From positions 1 to 9,582 of the forward strand of contig NZ_CALLYO010000535.1 in the NCBI RefSeq assembly GCF_937858865.1: 9,582 nt of DNA, written 5' to 3'. This document shows, piece by piece, positions 7,049 to 9,582 of this stretch. The stretch comes from an uncultured Amaricoccus sp. Its GTDB lineage: Bacteria; Pseudomonadota; Alphaproteobacteria; Rhodobacterales; Rhodobacteraceae. The notes below the pieces were generated by a model, which was not told where the DNA came from, ran no database searches, and saw only the letters and a list, made by a program, of their open reading frames with translations. The position numbers were made by a program, and so were the translations under genes. The number at the start of each line of letters is the position of its first letter. Position 1 is the first letter of the stretch.

Positions 7049-7942
7049 CTATTCAGCGGCTTCCGCCGGCGCCCGGGCGGCGGCGGCGAGGCGCACGCGC
7101 AGGCTGTTGATGCGCCGCGCGTCGGCGTCGACCACCTCGAACTCGTGGCCCTCGGGGTGGATCACCACCTCGCCGCGCGCCGGCACCCGGCCGGCGAGGC
7201 GGATGACGAGGCCGCCGAGGGTGTCGACCTCCTCGGCGAGCTCGGGCGGCGCGAGGCTGACGCCGGCGACCTGCTCGAAGTCGTCGAGGTCCATGCGCGC
7301 CTGGGCGAGATAGATGCCGGGGGCCTCCTCGCTCCAGAGCGGGCGCTCGGCCTCGTCGTGCTCGTCGGCGATGTCGCCGACGATCTGCTCGAGCACGTTC
7401 TCGATGGTGACGAGGCCGTCGACGCCGCCGTACTCGTCGATGACGAGCGCCATGTGGATGCGGGCGGCCTGCATCTTCTGCAGCAGCACCCAGATCGGCA
7501 TGGAGGGGGGCGCGTAGAGGAGCGGGCGGATCAGGCCCTTGAGGTCAAAGGGCTCGGACCGGGTGCAGAAGCCGTACTTGAGCGCGAGGTCCTTGAGGTG
7601 CACGAGGCCGAGCGGCTGGTCGAGCGTCTCGGAATAGACCGGCAGGCGGGAGAGCGTGCTCTCCTGGAAGACGGCGACCACCTCGTCGAGGGTGGCGTCC
7701 TCGGAGATCGCGACGATGTCGGCGCGCGGGACGCTGACGTCGTCGACGCGCATCCGGCGCAGGTTGCGGAGGTTGAGGCTGGGCCCGCGCGCGCGTCCGT
7801 TCGCGGTGCGAGGCAGCGGGTCGACGTCGGAGGACTCGCGACCGAAGATGCGGGAGAAGAACGATCGGGCCGGACTGTCAGGGTCGGCGTCTTCGGGCCC
7901 GGCGGCTGCCGCGCCGGCGTGCCCGTCTGAGGTCTCGGCCAT
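7049..7942 (-). CDS. CorC/TlyC-type CBS-domain protein (short form)
   Basis: This 297-residue protein is a short CorC/TlyC (hemolysin C-like) protein. After a low-complexity Ala/Asp/Pro-rich N-terminus (about 1-55) come two CBS domains (about 65-125 and 133-190) and a CorC_HlyC transporter-associated domain (about 205-287). Typical signatures are MRVDDVSVPRADI at 64-76, STLSRLPVYSETLDQPLGLVH at 96-115 and VIDEYGGVDGLVTIENVLEQ around 167-186. It lacks the DUF21 membrane domain of the long form, so it is probably cytosolic. CBS pairs often sense adenine nucleotides, and family members have been linked to Mg/Co efflux; the role here is not proved, and the old name hemolysin is unlikely to be literal. 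ATG at 7942 has AGGA three bases upstream. It lies 34 bases after ybeY and abuts lnt. Confidence 0.93.
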   Translation of the reverse strand: MAETSDGHAGAAAAGPEDADPDSPARSFFSRIFGRESSDVDPLPRTANGRARGPSLNLRNLRRMRVDDVSVPRADIVAISEDATLDEVVAVFQESTLSRLPVYSETLDQPLGLVHLKDLALKYGFCTRSEPFDLKGLIRPLLYAPPSMPIWVLLQKMQAARIHMALVIDEYGGVDGLVTIENVLEQIVGDIADEHDEAERPLWSEEAPGIYLAQARMDLDDFEQVAGVSLAPPELAEEVDTLGGLVIRLAGRVPARGEVVIHPEGHEFEVVDADARRINSLRVRLAAAARAPAEAAE

Positions 7943-7976
7943 CTATCCTGTCCGCAAGCACGCCCGAGTGGCGCCC

Positions 7977-8465
7977 CTAGGCGGAATATGGGTTCGCCAC
8001 GCCCATGCTGGCAAGCACTTTCGTCTCGATTTCCTCCATCGTCTCGGCCTCGGCGTCGAGCGCATGGTCGTGGCCGAGAAGGTGCAGGACGCCGTGCACG
8101 ACGAGATGCGCCGCATGGTCGGCGAAGGTGATCCCGGCCGCCTCGGCCTCGGCGAGGCAGGTGTCATAGCCGAGCGCGACGTCGCCGAGGAAGAGCGGCC
8201 CCTCCCCCGGCTCGCCGGGCGGCACCGGGATCTCGCCGGAGAAGGCGGGCCAGCTCAGCACGTTGGTCGGCGTCGCCTTGCCGCGGAACTGCCCGTTCAG
8301 CTCCGCCATCTTCGCGTCGTCGGCGAGGAGGAGGCCGATCTCGTGCTGGTCGGGATCGCGGCCGACCGCCTCGAGCGCCGCCCGCGCCGCGCGTTCCGCC
8401 ACGGCCGGGATGCCGGCGGCTTCCCAGCGCGGATCCTCGATCACCGGCTCGACGGTCTCAGCCAT
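7977..8465 (-). CDS. ybeY: endoribonuclease YbeY, rRNA maturation factor
   Basis: YbeY is a zinc-dependent single-strand endoribonuclease needed for 16S rRNA 3'-end maturation and 70S ribosome quality control. The 162-residue product has the zinc motif HGVLHLLGHDH with ligands His124, His128 and His134. Upstream is the conserved basic-strand segment FRGKATPTNVLSWP (60-73), and FLGDVALGYDTC lies at 92-103. Alphaproteobacterial members commonly have Asn in TNVLSWP where the enterobacterial protein has Asp. The ATG at 8465 overlaps the end of phoH by eight bases, so the two are probably translated together. Such phoH-ybeY pairs are widespread and support joint work in RNA metabolism. Stop is TAG at 7979-7977. 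Confidence 0.96.
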   Translation of the reverse strand: MAETVEPVIEDPRWEAAGIPAVAERAARAALEAVGRDPDQHEIGLLLADDAKMAELNGQFRGKATPTNVLSWPAFSGEIPVPPGEPGEGPLFLGDVALGYDTCLAEAEAAGITFADHAAHLVVHGVLHLLGHDHALDAEAETMEEIETKVLASMGVANPYSA

Positions 8466-9489
8466 CGCGCGGCGGCCCGGCGCCGTCCCAGGCGCGGATG
8501 ATGCGGGCGACCAGCGAATGGCGCACCACGTCGTCGGCGGAGAAGTGGGTGAAGCCGATGCCCGGCACCCCGCGCAGGATCCGCTCGGCCTCGATCAGCC
8601 CCGAGGGCACGCCGAGCGGCAGGTCGATCTGGGTGGTGTCGCCGGTCACCGCCATGCGGCTCCCCTCGCCGAGGCGGGTCAGGAACATCTTCATCTGCAT
8701 CGTGGTGGCGTTCTGCGCCTCGTCGAGCACGACGAAGGCGTTCGACAGCGTGCGGCCGCGCATGAAGGCGAGGGGTGCTATCTCGATCTGCCGCTCCTCG
8801 ATCAGCTTCGCGACCTGCTTCGGCGGGAAGAAGTCGTTCAGCGCGTCGTAGAGCGGCTGCATGTAGGGGTCGACCTTCTCCTTCATGTCGCCGGGGAGGA
8901 AGCCGAGCCGCTCGCCGGCCTCGACCGCCGGGCGCGAGAGGACGATGCGGTCGACCCGCCCGTCGATGTACATCGAGGCGGCGGCCGCGACGGCGAGATA
9001 GGTCTTGCCGGTCCCGGCCGGGCCGATGCCGAAGACGAGCTCGTGGCGGAAGAGGTTGCGGACGTAGACCTCCTGCATGGCGCTGCGCGGCTCGACCAGC
9101 TTGCGGCGGGTGCGGATCTCGAGCGGCTCGCCGGAGAACATGTCGAGCTGGCTCATCCGCGACTCGCCGCCCGACGCCCCGCCGCGGTCGGCGGGCGCGA
9201 GGCGGATCGCCGCGTCGATGTCGCCCGGCGTGACCGGCCGGCCCTTCTCGAGCCGCTCGTAGAGGCTGCGGAGCACCTGCTCGGCCTGCTCGCGCTCGGG
9301 AGCCGCCCCGTGCAGGGTGAGGTGGTTGCCACGGCGGTGGATCGCCACGCCGAGCCGTGATTCGATCTGCACGATGTTGCGGTCGAGCTCGCCGCAGAGA
9401 TCGATCAGGAGGCGGTTGTCGGGGAATTCGAGGAGTGTCTCGGACGGGTCATCCGGGATCGAGGCGGGGTTCGGGGCGGTGATCGCCAA
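8458..9489 (-). CDS. phoH: PhoH-like ATPase
   Basis: This is a PhoH-family cytosolic NTPase with a RecA/helicase-like P-loop core, implicated in RNA handling with YbeY. Numbered from the TTG at 9489 (343 residues), it has an N-terminal KH-like region (about 15-90), Walker A GPAGTGKT (156-163), SRPAVEAGERLGFLPGD (185-201), Walker B VVLDEAQN (253-260) and the sensor-type TGDTTQIDLP (282-291). All key residues are present. The start is uncertain: GGAGG (9498-9494) lies four bases before TTG at 9489. A GTG at 9507 would add six residues but has no Shine-Dalgarno and places GGAGG inside the gene. The frame and family are secure; the start is a preference. TGA overlaps ybeY. Confidence 0.94.
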   Translation of the reverse strand: MAITAPNPASIPDDPSETLLEFPDNRLLIDLCGELDRNIVQIESRLGVAIHRRGNHLTLHGAAPEREQAEQVLRSLYERLEKGRPVTPGDIDAAIRLAPADRGGASGGESRMSQLDMFSGEPLEIRTRRKLVEPRSAMQEVYVRNLFRHELVFGIGPAGTGKTYLAVAAAASMYIDGRVDRIVLSRPAVEAGERLGFLPGDMKEKVDPYMQPLYDALNDFFPPKQVAKLIEERQIEIAPLAFMRGRTLSNAFVVLDEAQNATTMQMKMFLTRLGEGSRMAVTGDTTQIDLPLGVPSGLIEAERILRGVPGIGFTHFSADDVVRHSLVARIIRAWDGAGPPRDG

Positions 9490-9582
9490 TGTGCCTCCGG
9501 GGCGCACGCTCTGCGGAACTGCTCAACTTGGAAAAGAGTGCCCCAGCCTCAGGCACCGCGCAAGCGTCTTGGGGGTCACGGG
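9490..9582 (-). other. upstream region of phoH with possible leader stem
   Basis: The last 93 bases of the window contain no gene I can recognise. An adjacent miaB is common in relatives, but I could not recognise its end here. On the transcribed strand GGGGC (9544-9540) and GCCCC (9503-9499) could pair across 36 bases, extendable as GGGGCAC/GTG-CG-CCCC with a bulge, directly next to the GGAGG of phoH. A weak promoter-like pair, TTGCGC (9563-9558) and CACTCT (9540-9535) with a 17-base spacer, is present but not persuasive. Confidence 0.25.

Noticed and set aside
5795..7930. A 711-codon plus-strand open frame opposite lnt and corC
   Set aside because: It is antisense to two genes with complete catalytic or domain signatures, and its translation is a low-complexity Gly/Glu/Ala/Asp string. 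Long antisense frames are expected at this GC content.
1..9582. Mobile elements, tRNA genes, CRISPR or defence/toxin genes
   Set aside because: I saw no transposase or integrase motifs, no tRNA-like folds, no repeated spacers and no toxin-antitoxin pair; the window is filled by conserved housekeeping genes.

Overview
The window is a compact, very GC-rich (about 70% or more by eye) stretch of an alphaproteobacterial chromosome. Every gene I can support lies on the minus strand. The gene order phoH, ybeY, corC, lnt, XRE regulator, metK, trmB is typical of Alphaproteobacteria. The protein sequences (class II AroA, a MetK with an acidic insert just before GAGDQG, a PraR/PhrR-like regulator) agree. 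I favour a high-GC Rhodobacterales-like lineage, but the sequence alone does not fix the order.

Read in transcription order (right to left), the window starts with about 90 bases of untranslated DNA. Next come phoH (NTPase), ybeY (rRNA-processing endoribonuclease, overlapping phoH by 8 bases), a short CBS-domain CorC/TlyC protein, and lnt (apolipoprotein N-acyltransferase, starting on the base after the corC stop). A 114-base gap holds a strong 8-bp hairpin and is followed by a small XRE-family repressor. A 98-base gap with a striking inverted repeat precedes metK (S-adenosylmethionine synthetase). trmB (tRNA m7G46 methyltransferase, a user of that SAM) follows 11 bases after metK. A 78-base gap leads to aroA (EPSP synthase), which touches cmk (cytidylate kinase) in a TGATG junction. 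A 103-base gap with a hairpin leads to rpsA (ribosomal protein S1), which runs off the left edge after 303 codons.

Functionally this is a housekeeping block: RNA quality control (PhoH, YbeY), lipoprotein maturation and envelope (CorC, Lnt), SAM supply and tRNA methylation (MetK, TrmB), chorismate and CMP metabolism (AroA, Cmk) and translation initiation (S1). It appears to join two conserved clusters, phoH-to-trmB and aroA-cmk-rpsA.

I found no mobile elements, CRISPR arrays, rRNA or tRNA genes, toxins or defence genes, and no convincing new system. The most useful leads are regulatory: the inverted repeat between the XRE gene and metK, which could be an operator/promoter or an RNA leader; the G7 tract right after the aroA start codon; and the hairpin between lnt and the regulator.
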